Source: Rhizobium sp. Q54 (GTDB taxonomy: Bacteria > Bacteroidota > Bacteroidia > Flavobacteriales > Flavobacteriaceae). From it: a DNA stretch of 63,865 bases. This document shows positions 8,845 to 16,932 of the stretch, one piece after another; positions within the stretch are counted from its first letter, which is position 1; every line of letters starts with the position of its first letter. The notes under the pieces are model-generated. The model was given only the letters and a program-made list of their open reading frames with translations. It was not told where the DNA came from and searched no databases. The stretch is taken from NCBI GenBank assembly GCA_943328505.2, contig CALQAH020000008.1, forward strand, positions 1 to 63,865, written 5' to 3'. Position numbers and translations under genes: made by a program.

Positions 8845-11484
8845 ATGAAAAAATATAGTACTCTTCTAATTTTATTGCTTTCAACAGTGGGTTTTTCTCA
8901 AGAAGTAAAAAGCAAAATCCAAACGTATCTCAATTCAAAACATAACGAATTTGCTCTAACTACTGAAGATGTTTCCGATTTTATTATGAGCGGTGAAACA
9001 AGTTCAGAAAGCACTAAAATCAACAACTATTTTATCAAACAGCGCTTTCAAGGGATTGAAATTTTCAATGCTATTTCAAACGTTTGGATCAAAAACGATG
9101 AAATCATAAATGTTGTTGCTGATAGGTTTGTAAACAATATTAATCAAAAAGTAAATACAACTACACCAAATCTTTCAGTACTGGAAGCATTGGCTTCTGC
9201 TTTGAATAAATTAGAAATTCAAAATTCAGGTAATCATCAAATCATTGAAACTATTGATGCCAAAAATTTTAAAATTTCAAATGGAAATTTAGAAGACCCA
9301 ATTATTGCGGAGTTAGTGTATCAAGTAATGGAAGATACCACTTTAAGATTATCTTGGGATTTTACCATTGATACTCCAGGACACCAACATTTGTGGAGTG
9401 TTAGGATTGATGCTTTAAATGGCGCTATTTTAGAAAAGAACGATATGGTTATATCCTGTAATTTTGAAAATCATAAACACGGTTCTGATAAAAGTGATAC
9501 TAGAATTTCTAGCTTTTATAATTCTTTTTTCAAGAACAATTCAATTATACCGTTAGACATTCAATCAGGTTCTTACCGCGTTATTCCATATAACTATGAA
9601 AGCCCAAATCATAGCCCAAGACAGTTGATAGTAACACCTCATAACGTACTTGCATCACCTTATGGATGGCATGATACAAATGGTACAACGGGGAATGAAT
9701 ATACAACTACTCGTGGTAACAACGTTTATGCTCAAGATGATAATGATGGAAATGACGGAACAGGTGTAACGGCAAATGGTGGAGCCTCATTATTATTTGA
9801 CTTCCCTTATTTAGGAACAACAGAACAGCCATCTGCCTATTTAAATGCAGCAATAACCAATTTGTTTTATATGAATAATGTAATTCATGACGTTTGGTAT
9901 CAATATGGTTTTAATGAAGTAAATGGAAATTTTCAACAAAATAATTATTCAAGAGGTGGAACCTCTGGCGCATTTGGAGATGCAGTATATGCTGATGCTC
10001 AGGATGGAGGTGCATTGTCGCCACAAAATTTAAATAATGCAAATTTTTCAACTCCAATTGATGGCTCTAGACCAAGAATGCAAATGTTTTTATGGAATGT
10101 TGCACCTTCAATTCAGCCATTATATATTAATTCGCCATTAGACATTGCTGGTTTTAGAGATGCTAGAGATAATAGCTTCAGCCCAGGACATGTTAATATA
10201 CCAATTGCACCTGCTCTTATTCAATCCGATTTAGTGCTTTATGATGATGGAGTTCCAGACACTTCAGATGCTTGTTCAAACCCAATTAATGCTAGTGCAA
10301 TTAGTGACCATATAGCAGTTATTAGAAGAGGTGATTGTACTTTTGCTTCAAAAGTAAAATTAGCGCAAATAGCAGGAGCAAAAGCAGTTATAATCGTTAA
10401 TAATGTTGCTGGAGTAATTGGAATGGCAGGATCGGATGCAACAATTGTAATACCAGCAATAAGTGTTACTCAAGAAGTTGGTGAGGCATTAATTACCAAA
10501 ATGGCTACAGAAACTGTCAATGCAACATTACAATTACAAGAAACACCTTTTGTGAATGCTGACGGGGATTTTGATAATGGAATTATTTCTCATGAATATG
10601 GTCATGGTATTTCAACTAGATTAACTGGAGGTCCAGCAAATTCTAGTTGTTTGAATAATGCTGAACAAATGGGTGAAGGCTGGTCAGATTGGTTTGCCTT
10701 AATGCTACAGTTAAAAGCAGGTGATGTTGGAACTACAGCAAAAGGAATTGGAACCTTTGCAATAAGTCAGTCTACTGACGGTTCTGGAATTAGAAATTTT
10801 TCGTATTCAACAGATATGAACATCAATCCTTTAACATTTAATGATTCAAATGATACGGAATCACATAATAGAGGAGAATTTATGGCAACTGTTTTATGGG
10901 ACTTGACTTGGGCTTATATTGAAAAATATGGTTTTAATTCAAATATTTATACTGGTACAGGAGGAAATAATAAAGTAATGCGTTTAGTTATTGATGGACT
11001 AAAATTACAGCCATGTAGCCCAACTGTTGTGGAATTTAGAACGGCTTTAATAGCTGCTGATCAAGCAACAACAGGAGGTCAAGATTATTGTTTAATTACC
11101 GAAGTTTTTAGAAGAAGAGGAGTTGGGTTAACGGCATCTTCAGGTTCTAGAACTAGCGCAACAGACCAAGTAGAAAATTTTACAGCTTTTGCTCCTGGGC
11201 CAAATTGTGTAGCATTGGGAGTTAATACTAATGAATTATCAGACTTTGTAATTACTCCAAATCCAAATAAAGGGAATTTCACTATCCAATTCAAATCCAA
11301 TTCAAATAATGATATTAAAATTGCTATTTATGATATGAGTGGAAGAAGAATTTTTGAAAACAATTATGAGAATACTGGATTATTTACTCAAAACATCCAG
11401 CTTGAATCTATTCAGACAGGTGTTTATATCGTAAATGTTAACGATGGTAATAAGAAAGAAGTAAAAAGAATAATTATAGAGTAA
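8845..11484 (+). CDS. Secreted M36 (fungalysin-type) zinc metalloprotease with PA domain and T9SS sorting tail
   Basis: This is an extracellular protease of 879 residues from the chosen start. An in-frame ATG at 8806 is rejected because it lies upstream of a signal peptide (MKKYSTLLILLLSTVGFSQ) and over the promoter. After a FTP-like propeptide comes the M36 catalytic domain, with zinc site HEYGHG at about residue 583 and downstream glutamate in GEGWSDWF. A protease-associated (PA) domain is inserted before it (RRGDCTFASKVKLAQIAGA). The last 80 residues are a T9SS type A domain (ITPNPNKGNF, ending VKRIIIE). A second secreted protease follows after 20 bp. Confidence 0.9.
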   Translation: MKKYSTLLILLLSTVGFSQEVKSKIQTYLNSKHNEFALTTEDVSDFIMSGETSSESTKINNYFIKQRFQGIEIFNAISNVWIKNDEIINVVADRFVNNINQKVNTTTPNLSVLEALASALNKLEIQNSGNHQIIETIDAKNFKISNGNLEDPIIAELVYQVMEDTTLRLSWDFTIDTPGHQHLWSVRIDALNGAILEKNDMVISCNFENHKHGSDKSDTRISSFYNSFFKNNSIIPLDIQSGSYRVIPYNYESPNHSPRQLIVTPHNVLASPYGWHDTNGTTGNEYTTTRGNNVYAQDDNDGNDGTGVTANGGASLLFDFPYLGTTEQPSAYLNAAITNLFYMNNVIHDVWYQYGFNEVNGNFQQNNYSRGGTSGAFGDAVYADAQDGGALSPQNLNNANFSTPIDGSRPRMQMFLWNVAPSIQPLYINSPLDIAGFRDARDNSFSPGHVNIPIAPALIQSDLVLYDDGVPDTSDACSNPINASAISDHIAVIRRGDCTFASKVKLAQIAGAKAVIIVNNVAGVIGMAGSDATIVIPAISVTQEVGEALITKMATETVNATLQLQETPFVNADGDFDNGIISHEYGHGISTRLTGGPANSSCLNNAEQMGEGWSDWFALMLQLKAGDVGTTAKGIGTFAISQSTDGSGIRNFSYSTDMNINPLTFNDSNDTESHNRGEFMATVLWDLTWAYIEKYGFNSNIYTGTGGNNKVMRLVIDGLKLQPCSPTVVEFRTALIAADQATTGGQDYCLITEVFRRRGVGLTASSGSRTSATDQVENFTAFAPGPNCVALGVNTNELSDFVITPNPNKGNFTIQFKSNSNNDIKIAIYDMSGRRIFENNYENTGLFTQNIQLESIQTGVYIVNVNDGNKKEVKRIIIE

Positions 11485-11504
11485 TAAATTTATAACCAAC
11501 CAAA

Positions 11505-14500
11505 ATGAAAAAAAACAAATTATTTACAATTGTTACTCTATTGATGGTAACTATTTCCTTTTCCCAAACTGAAAAGGCTTGGAAAGAAACAAAGAATTTT
11601 ACTGGAAAAGTTGCTAAAAATGTTGCACGAGAATCATTCCCAACCACTTTTTCACTTTATGAATTAAATATTGAAACAGTTAAAGCGGCACTTCAAAATA
11701 CACCTTTAAAATCGTACACAGCAAGAATTGCTGGAAGAATCGTTTCTTTCCCAAACACAGAGGGTAATGTAGAACGATTCGAGGTTTTTGAACAATCCAA
11801 CTTCGATCCAATTTTACAAAGTCAATTTCCTAATATTCGCTCTTATTCAGGAATTGGAATTGATGATAAACATGCTCAAATAAGATTCAGTTTGGACTCA
11901 AAAGGAATTCAAGCCATGATATTTAGAGTTGATAAAAGAAATGAATTTATCGAACCGTATACCGAAGACGGAAAATTTTATGCCGTTTATAATTCTTCAA
12001 GAGTAAAAGGAAGTTTGCCATTTACATGTTCCACTATAGATCATGCCATTGCTACTGATGTTAATAGAACAACAGAGACTAATCGATCTAACTCAGGAGA
12101 ACTATTAACTTTTAGACTAGCATTGTCTTGTAATGGTGAATATACTGCCTATTTTGGAGGAACTGTTGCCAATGCTTTGGCAGCTATGAATGCTTCAATG
12201 ACAAGAGTTAATGGAGTTTTCGAAAAAGATTTTTCTATTCATATGAATATCATTGCAAATACTACAAGTGTTATTTATACCAACGCTGCAACCGATCCAT
12301 ATTCTTCATTAGGAAATTGGAACGCAGAATTACAGGGTGCCTTAACCGCAACAATTGGAGAAGCAAATTATGATGTTGGTCATATGTTTGGAGCTACTGG
12401 TGGTGGTGGAAATGCAGGTTGTATAGGTTGTGTTTGTGTTGATGGTCAAAAAGGAAGTGGCATTACATCTCCAGCAGATGGAATACCTTCTGGGGACAAT
12501 TTCGATATAGATTATGTAGCACATGAATTAGGGCATCAATTTGGTGGAAACCATTCTTTTTCAAATAATGTTGAAGGTTCTGGAGTGAATGTTGAACCAG
12601 GATCAGGATCAACAATTATGGGTTATGCCGGTATTACGGCTCAAGATGTTCAACCCCATTCGGATGATTATTTTGTTTATGCTAATATTAAACAAGTTCA
12701 AGACAATATGGTTGGTAAAACGTGTCCAGTTAGAACTCCATTAACAAATGGAGCACCAGTTGTAAATGCTGGGTTGGATTATTTTATACCTAAAAGTACA
12801 CCATTTATATTAACAGGTACCGCAACGGATCCTAATGGAGATGTATTGAGCTATTGTTGGGAACAGAACGATACCGCAACAACCCAAACAGGAGCTGCAA
12901 GTGCCGCATCGGCAACAAAAACAGGTGGTCCAAACTGGCGTTCTTATGACCCTGTTTCTTCTCCATCTAGATTTTGTCCACCAATTGCAAGGGTAATAGC
13001 AAATGCAACAACAACTCAAGGTACAGAAATTGTTGTAGAATCATTAAACTCAGTGGCAAGAACTTTAAATTTTGTGTTAACAGCCAGAGATAATGTCGCA
13101 GGTGTAGGTCAAACAGGTTCTGATTCAATGACTGTAACTGTTGTAAATACACTTGGGACTGTATATTCTGTAACTGCTCCAAATACTAATGTTTCCTGGC
13201 CAGTAGCGTCTAATCAAAGTGTAACTTGGAATGTTGGAGGAACAACTGCTAGTCCTATTAGCGCAACGTATGTTGATATTTTCTTATCAACAGATGGAGG
13301 TTTTACCTATCCAATACAATTAGCAAGTAAAGTTCCAAATGATGGTTCTGAAACTATTACTATTCCAAATAATATTGGAACGACAAATAGAATCATGGTT
13401 AAAGGATACAAAAATATCTTTTATGATATTTCTAATGCTAATTTTGCAATAATTGCCGCATCTCCAACTGCTACTTTTTCTGCATCATTTACTGGTGTAG
13501 CAGAAGGTCAAAATAAAGAAGCATGTACTGGAGCTAGTGTGAGTTATGATATTTCATATGCTACTTTTGGCGGATTTTCAGGAGCAACTTCGTTTAGTGT
13601 AACAGGACAACCTGCAGGATCAACGGTTACTTTTTCGCCAACAACAATTGCTTCAAATGGAACTGTAACTATGACTATTAGTAATACAGGAAGTTCAGCT
13701 CCGGGGCTATATTCAATGACAGTTACAGCTACTTCAGGAGCGATTACAAAAACAGTTCCTTTTTATTTTAATTTATTCAGCTCTAATTTTCCAGCTTCAA
13801 CATTATCAACTCCAGCAAATTTAGCAATTGGTCAAACAATAGCTTTAAATTTAACTTGGGTTGCCAATGCGAATGCAACTCTTTATGATGTTCAAGTTGC
13901 TTCGGATAATGCATTTACAAATATCGTAAGTTCAGGAACAGTTTCTATAAACAGTTATACCGTAACAGGCTTAGCAGAAGGAACTAATTACTATTGGAGA
14001 ATATTACCTAAAAATAGCTCTTGTAGTGGAGTTTATAGCGCAGCTTTCCAATTTACAACCGGTGTGGTTGTTTGTAGTTCTTATACTTCAGCTAATGTGC
14101 CACTTACAATTGCAACTACAGCAAATGTTACTATTAACTCAACACTAAATGTACCTGATAACGTTACAATATCTGATGTAAATGTGACTGTTAATGTATC
14201 GCATACTTGGGTAAATGATTTAACAATGACATTAATAAGCCCTACTGGAACTCAAGTACAACTTGTTGCAGCACCTTGCGCAAGTGAAAGTTTATTAAAC
14301 ATTGTGGGAACTTTTGATGATTCAGGAGTTGTGCTTGTTTGCGGAACTGACCCTGCAATTTCAGGAACTGTAAAACCAATACAATTATTATCGGCATTTA
14401 ACGGTCAAGCTTCACAAGGTACTTGGACTTTAAGAATTTTAGATTCTTTTAATCAAGATGGAGGATCATTAAACAGCTGGAGTATTAATTTATGTAATAC

Positions 14501-14777
14501 TCAACCGTTAAGTACTTCTGAAAATACGTTACAAGATTTTGTTTTATTCCCAAATCCAAATAAAGGAAATTTCACAGTTCAATTTAACTCAACATCCAAC
14601 AACGAAATCAAGATTAACGTTTATGATATTAGCGGAAGAAGGGTTTTTGAAAACAATTTTGAAAACACAGGATTGTTTAGTCAAAACATACAACTTAATA
14701 ACCTTCAATCCGGAGTTTATATAGTAAATGTTCAAGATGGTAATACTAAAGAAGTTAAAAGAATAATTATAGAATAA
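11505..14777 (+). CDS. Secreted reprolysin-like metalloprotease with P domain and T9SS sorting tail
   Basis: The 1090-residue protein has a cleavable signal peptide (MKKNKLFTIVTLLMVTISFSQ) and a metzincin catalytic domain. The zinc motif HELGHQFGGNH starts at residue 340, and a Met-turn (STIMGYAG) follows, as in M12B-type proteases. Next are Ig/Fn3-like modules, a proprotein-convertase P domain (residues about 865-1000, with HTWVNDLTMTLISPTG and GTWTLRILD), and a T9SS type A tail. That tail is about 80 percent like the M36 neighbour's. The two genes are probably co-transcribed, since only 20 bp separate them and one strong terminator follows. The likely role is degradation of external protein. 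Confidence 0.9.
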   Translation: MKKNKLFTIVTLLMVTISFSQTEKAWKETKNFTGKVAKNVARESFPTTFSLYELNIETVKAALQNTPLKSYTARIAGRIVSFPNTEGNVERFEVFEQSNFDPILQSQFPNIRSYSGIGIDDKHAQIRFSLDSKGIQAMIFRVDKRNEFIEPYTEDGKFYAVYNSSRVKGSLPFTCSTIDHAIATDVNRTTETNRSNSGELLTFRLALSCNGEYTAYFGGTVANALAAMNASMTRVNGVFEKDFSIHMNIIANTTSVIYTNAATDPYSSLGNWNAELQGALTATIGEANYDVGHMFGATGGGGNAGCIGCVCVDGQKGSGITSPADGIPSGDNFDIDYVAHELGHQFGGNHSFSNNVEGSGVNVEPGSGSTIMGYAGITAQDVQPHSDDYFVYANIKQVQDNMVGKTCPVRTPLTNGAPVVNAGLDYFIPKSTPFILTGTATDPNGDVLSYCWEQNDTATTQTGAASAASATKTGGPNWRSYDPVSSPSRFCPPIARVIANATTTQGTEIVVESLNSVARTLNFVLTARDNVAGVGQTGSDSMTVTVVNTLGTVYSVTAPNTNVSWPVASNQSVTWNVGGTTASPISATYVDIFLSTDGGFTYPIQLASKVPNDGSETITIPNNIGTTNRIMVKGYKNIFYDISNANFAIIAASPTATFSASFTGVAEGQNKEACTGASVSYDISYATFGGFSGATSFSVTGQPAGSTVTFSPTTIASNGTVTMTISNTGSSAPGLYSMTVTATSGAITKTVPFYFNLFSSNFPASTLSTPANLAIGQTIALNLTWVANANATLYDVQVASDNAFTNIVSSGTVSINSYTVTGLAEGTNYYWRILPKNSSCSGVYSAAFQFTTGVVVCSSYTSANVPLTIATTANVTINSTLNVPDNVTISDVNVTVNVSHTWVNDLTMTLISPTGTQVQLVAAPCASESLLNIVGTFDDSGVVLVCGTDPAISGTVKPIQLLSAFNGQASQGTWTLRILDSFNQDGGSLNSWSINLCNTQPLSTSENTLQDFVLFPNPNKGNFTVQFNSTSNNEIKINVYDISGRRVFENNFENTGLFSQNIQLNNLQSGVYIVNVQDGNTKEVKRIIIE

Positions 14778-14791
14778 TTAAATTTTAGAAT

Positions 14792-14820
14792 AAAAAAAGC
14801 CCCGTAATTGGGGCTTTTTT
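14792..14820. terminator. Strong bidirectional terminator
   Basis: AAAAAAGCCCC pairs with GGGGCTTTTTT around a GTAATT loop. It ends the protease operon on the plus strand and the gene at 14819-15337 on the minus strand. Confidence 0.92.
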
Positions 14821-15337
14821 ATTTTATAGTAGCTTTCACTTTTGAATATAATTGTGGTACTTTAGTAATTGTAAAATCCAAATCTAAAGTAATGGTATTA
14901 TCTTTATTCTCAAGATTCAATTTTCCATCACTTACTTTATAAAACCCTGCTTGGCCTCTACAAAAGCAATGTCTTCCAAATAGCATTTTAGTATTTTGAA
15001 GTGCAAAATCATTTAAGTGAATTTCCTTATCGGTATTGTTAATTTCAAAAACAATTTCTTCTCTGTGTTGACCATCTTGAATACCATCTTCGACATTACG
15101 TTTGTATTCGTATAGAATAACCGAAGTCATTGTATTGTCATTCATTACATAATAGATTGACCCAAAATTATCTTCTTTTACTTCCAAACTTTTGTTTTTA
15201 AAAATTTGAATAGAACACTTTCCGTTTTCAGGACATACAGATTCGATTGTTGTAACTGGAGTTTTTGAGACTGTTGATTGAGGACATTTACAAAATGACA
15301 ATCCAAAAGCAAAGGGTATAAAAAGTAATTTTTTCAT
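14819..15337 (-). CDS. Putative exported protein of unknown function, possible lipoprotein
   Basis: I do not recognise this 172-residue protein. The N-terminus (MKKLLFIPFAFGLSFCKC) is a signal sequence, and its C16 could be lipidated, although the preceding LSF is a poor lipobox. The mature part has four more cysteines (in VCPENGKCS and HCFCRG), possibly two disulfides. It looks mostly beta and ends in an alternating strand (TITLDLDFTITKVPQLY). The gene starts 15 nt after the pth stop on the same strand, so it is probably co-transcribed with pth. It shares a bidirectional terminator with the convergent protease operon. Confidence 0.65.
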   Translation of the reverse strand: MKKLLFIPFAFGLSFCKCPQSTVSKTPVTTIESVCPENGKCSIQIFKNKSLEVKEDNFGSIYYVMNDNTMTSVILYEYKRNVEDGIQDGQHREEIVFEINNTDKEIHLNDFALQNTKMLFGRHCFCRGQAGFYKVSDGKLNLENKDNTITLDLDFTITKVPQLYSKVKATIK

Positions 15338-15352
15338 AGTATAACCAATTTA

Positions 15353-15976
15353 TTACTTTCCATTAAAGGAATTCATTGTAGTTTCTAGACCTGCTAAAGC
15401 AAATGATTTAATAATTTCAATCGCAATATCTAACCTTTCTTGAAGCTTTGTTTTTTCTATTTCATCCCATTCTCCCAATACATAATCTACTTGTTGACCT
15501 TTTTTAAATTCATCACTAATACCAAAACGAAACCTTGGATATTCCGAACTGTTTAAAAGCAATTGAATGTTTTTCAAACCATTATGTCCTCCATCTGTTC
15601 CTTTAGGTTTTATGCGGATTGTGCCAAAAGATAAATTTAAATCATCAGTGATAACCAATACATTTTCTTTTGGAATATTTTCTTTTTCCATCCAATATTT
15701 AACGGCTTTTCCACTAAGATTCATATAGGTATTAGGTTTTAAAAGCAATAGTGTTCGTCCTTTAGTTTTAAATTCAGAAATCATACCCAGTTTGACAACT
15801 TCAAAAGATAAACCTTCTTTTTTTGCCAAATGATCTACTATTTTAAAACCAATATTGTGACGTGTGTTTACATATTCAGCACCAATATTCCCCAAACCAA
15901 CAATTAAGAATTTTTTCATTTCCAACGAATTACCATCAACAATTTTCTGTGTGAATAAATTTGCAAACCAGTTCAT
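15353..15976 (-). CDS. pth: Peptidyl-tRNA hydrolase
   Basis: Pth frees tRNA from prematurely released peptidyl-tRNA. The domain starts at MKKFLIVGLGNIGAEY and has the catalytic histidine in NTRHNIGF and the aspartate in ITDDLNL, with the GHNGLK substrate loop. Three starts are possible. The most upstream (16018) overlaps the ssb terminator and is rejected. The chosen start (15976) gives 207 residues with a 19-residue N-terminal extension seen in related flavobacterial proteins. The start at 15919 would give the classical 188-residue enzyme. Confidence 0.9.
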   Translation of the reverse strand: MNWFANLFTQKIVDGNSLEMKKFLIVGLGNIGAEYVNTRHNIGFKIVDHLAKKEGLSFEVVKLGMISEFKTKGRTLLLLKPNTYMNLSGKAVKYWMEKENIPKENVLVITDDLNLSFGTIRIKPKGTDGGHNGLKNIQLLLNSSEYPRFRFGISDEFKKGQQVDYVLGEWDEIEKTKLQERLDIAIEIIKSFALAGLETTMNSFNGK

Positions 15977-16005
15977 TTGGTAAAAATACAATTCTATTAG
16001 CAATA

Positions 16006-16034
16006 AAAAAAGCGACAAAACTTTCGCATTGTCG
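16006..16034 (-). terminator. Terminator after ssb
   Basis: On the minus strand GCGACAA and TTGTCGC arms around a TGCGAAAGTT-type loop are followed by a run of seven T. It lies 23 nt after the ssb stop. Confidence 0.85.
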
Positions 16035-16056
16035 CCTGAATTAAAATGGGTATTTG

Positions 16057-16389
16057 TTATTTCCCTAACAACAAAATATCATTTGCTACTACTTCTGTTA
16101 TGAAGCGTTTTTCTCCGTTTTTGTCATCATAGCTTCTGTGAGTTAGCTTTCCTTCAACGGCAATTTCTTTCCCTTTTGTAACATATTTTTCAATAATGTC
16201 AGCGATTTTTCCCCAAGCAGTAATTTTATGCCATTCGGTTTGTTCTACTTTTTCTCCTTTTTCGTTTTTGTAACTTTCGTTGGTGGCCAAGGTGAAGTTG
16301 ACTACTTTTTTCCCCCCATCAAAAGTTTTGATTTCAGGATCGTTACCTACGTTTCCAATTAACTGTACTTTGTTTCTCATTGCATTCAT
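16057..16389 (-). CDS. ssb: Single-stranded DNA-binding protein, short form
   Basis: The 110-residue protein is an OB-fold SSB: RNKVQLIGNVGNDPEIK at the N-terminus, FTLATNESYKNEKGEK, TEWHKITAWGKIADIIEKYV and KGKEIAVEGKLTHRSYDDKNGEKRF. It stops right after the fold (VVANDILLLGK) and lacks the glycine-rich linker and acidic tip that SSB uses to recruit repair and replication partners. A longer SSB may exist elsewhere in the genome, and this one may have a specialised role. The start at MNAMRNK was chosen; the internal ATG three codons in would also work. A -7-like CATCTTTG lies upstream on the minus strand (16452-16459). Confidence 0.9.
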   Translation of the reverse strand: MNAMRNKVQLIGNVGNDPEIKTFDGGKKVVNFTLATNESYKNEKGEKVEQTEWHKITAWGKIADIIEKYVTKGKEIAVEGKLTHRSYDDKNGEKRFITEVVANDILLLGK

Positions 16390-16522
16390 GGCTTGTAAAA
16401 TTTAAATGTTAGTATATGTTATTGCCGATTGTTATTTGATTTCGACATTGCAAAGATGTGAAGGTTGTCAGAAAGTAGTCGGTAGACAACCACTTACTTT
16501 CGGTTGTAAATGTTTGTAACCG

Positions 16523-16552
16523 TTTGTAATTGGAAAATAATGTTTATATTTG
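16523..16552 (+). promoter_or_regulatory. Bacteroidota-type promoter
   Basis: TTTG (16523-16526), an 18-bp spacer, then TATATTTG (16545-16552) closely match the TTTG-N19-TANNTTTG consensus. It predicts a start near 16559 and decides the start codon of the following gene. Confidence 0.7.
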
Positions 16553-16577
16553 ATTGATTTTAAAAGGATTGTGGCTT

Positions 16578-16925
16578 ATGAAAAATTGTTTAGAATGTAA
16601 TGAAAAAATTGTAGGTCGGGAAGACAAAAAATTTTGTAGCGATGGTTGTCGTAATGCTTACAACAATAAAATCAATAAAGACAGCACCAATTTTATGCGT
16701 AATATAAATAATAAATTACGTAAAAATTACCGTATTTTATCCGAACTAAATCCTGAAGGAAAAGGTAAAACGACCAAACAAAAATTGTTAAGTAAAGGTT
16801 TCGATTTTGAATTTTTTACCAACATTTTAGAAACCAATACTGGGAATACCTATCATTTTGTATATGACCAAGGCTATCGTTTTTTAGAAAATGATTTTTA
16901 TATGTTAGTTAAAAAAGAATATTAA
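16578..16925 (+). CDS. Small zinc-ribbon-like protein of unknown function
   Basis: The product of 115 residues begins MKNCLECNEKIVGREDKKFCSDGCRN, a C4 zinc-ribbon-like module with C4/C7 and C20/C24. The remainder is basic, with an N-rich helix (NFMRNINNKLRKNYRIL) and a hydrophilic tail. An earlier in-frame ATG at 16554 lies directly after the promoter -7 element and is rejected; ATG 16578 follows an AAAAGGA stretch. Nucleic-acid binding is a guess from the fold type. The gene is followed 7 nt later by the M28 peptidase gene, so the two are probably co-transcribed. Confidence 0.7.
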   Translation: MKNCLECNEKIVGREDKKFCSDGCRNAYNNKINKDSTNFMRNINNKLRKNYRILSELNPEGKGKTTKQKLLSKGFDFEFFTNILETNTGNTYHFVYDQGYRFLENDFYMLVKKEY

Positions 16926-16932
16926 CTTTACG

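Noticed and set aside
15977..16018. Longer N-terminus for pth (MSLFLLL)
   Set aside because: The start overlaps the terminator hairpin of ssb, so the transcript would scarcely include it unless read through.
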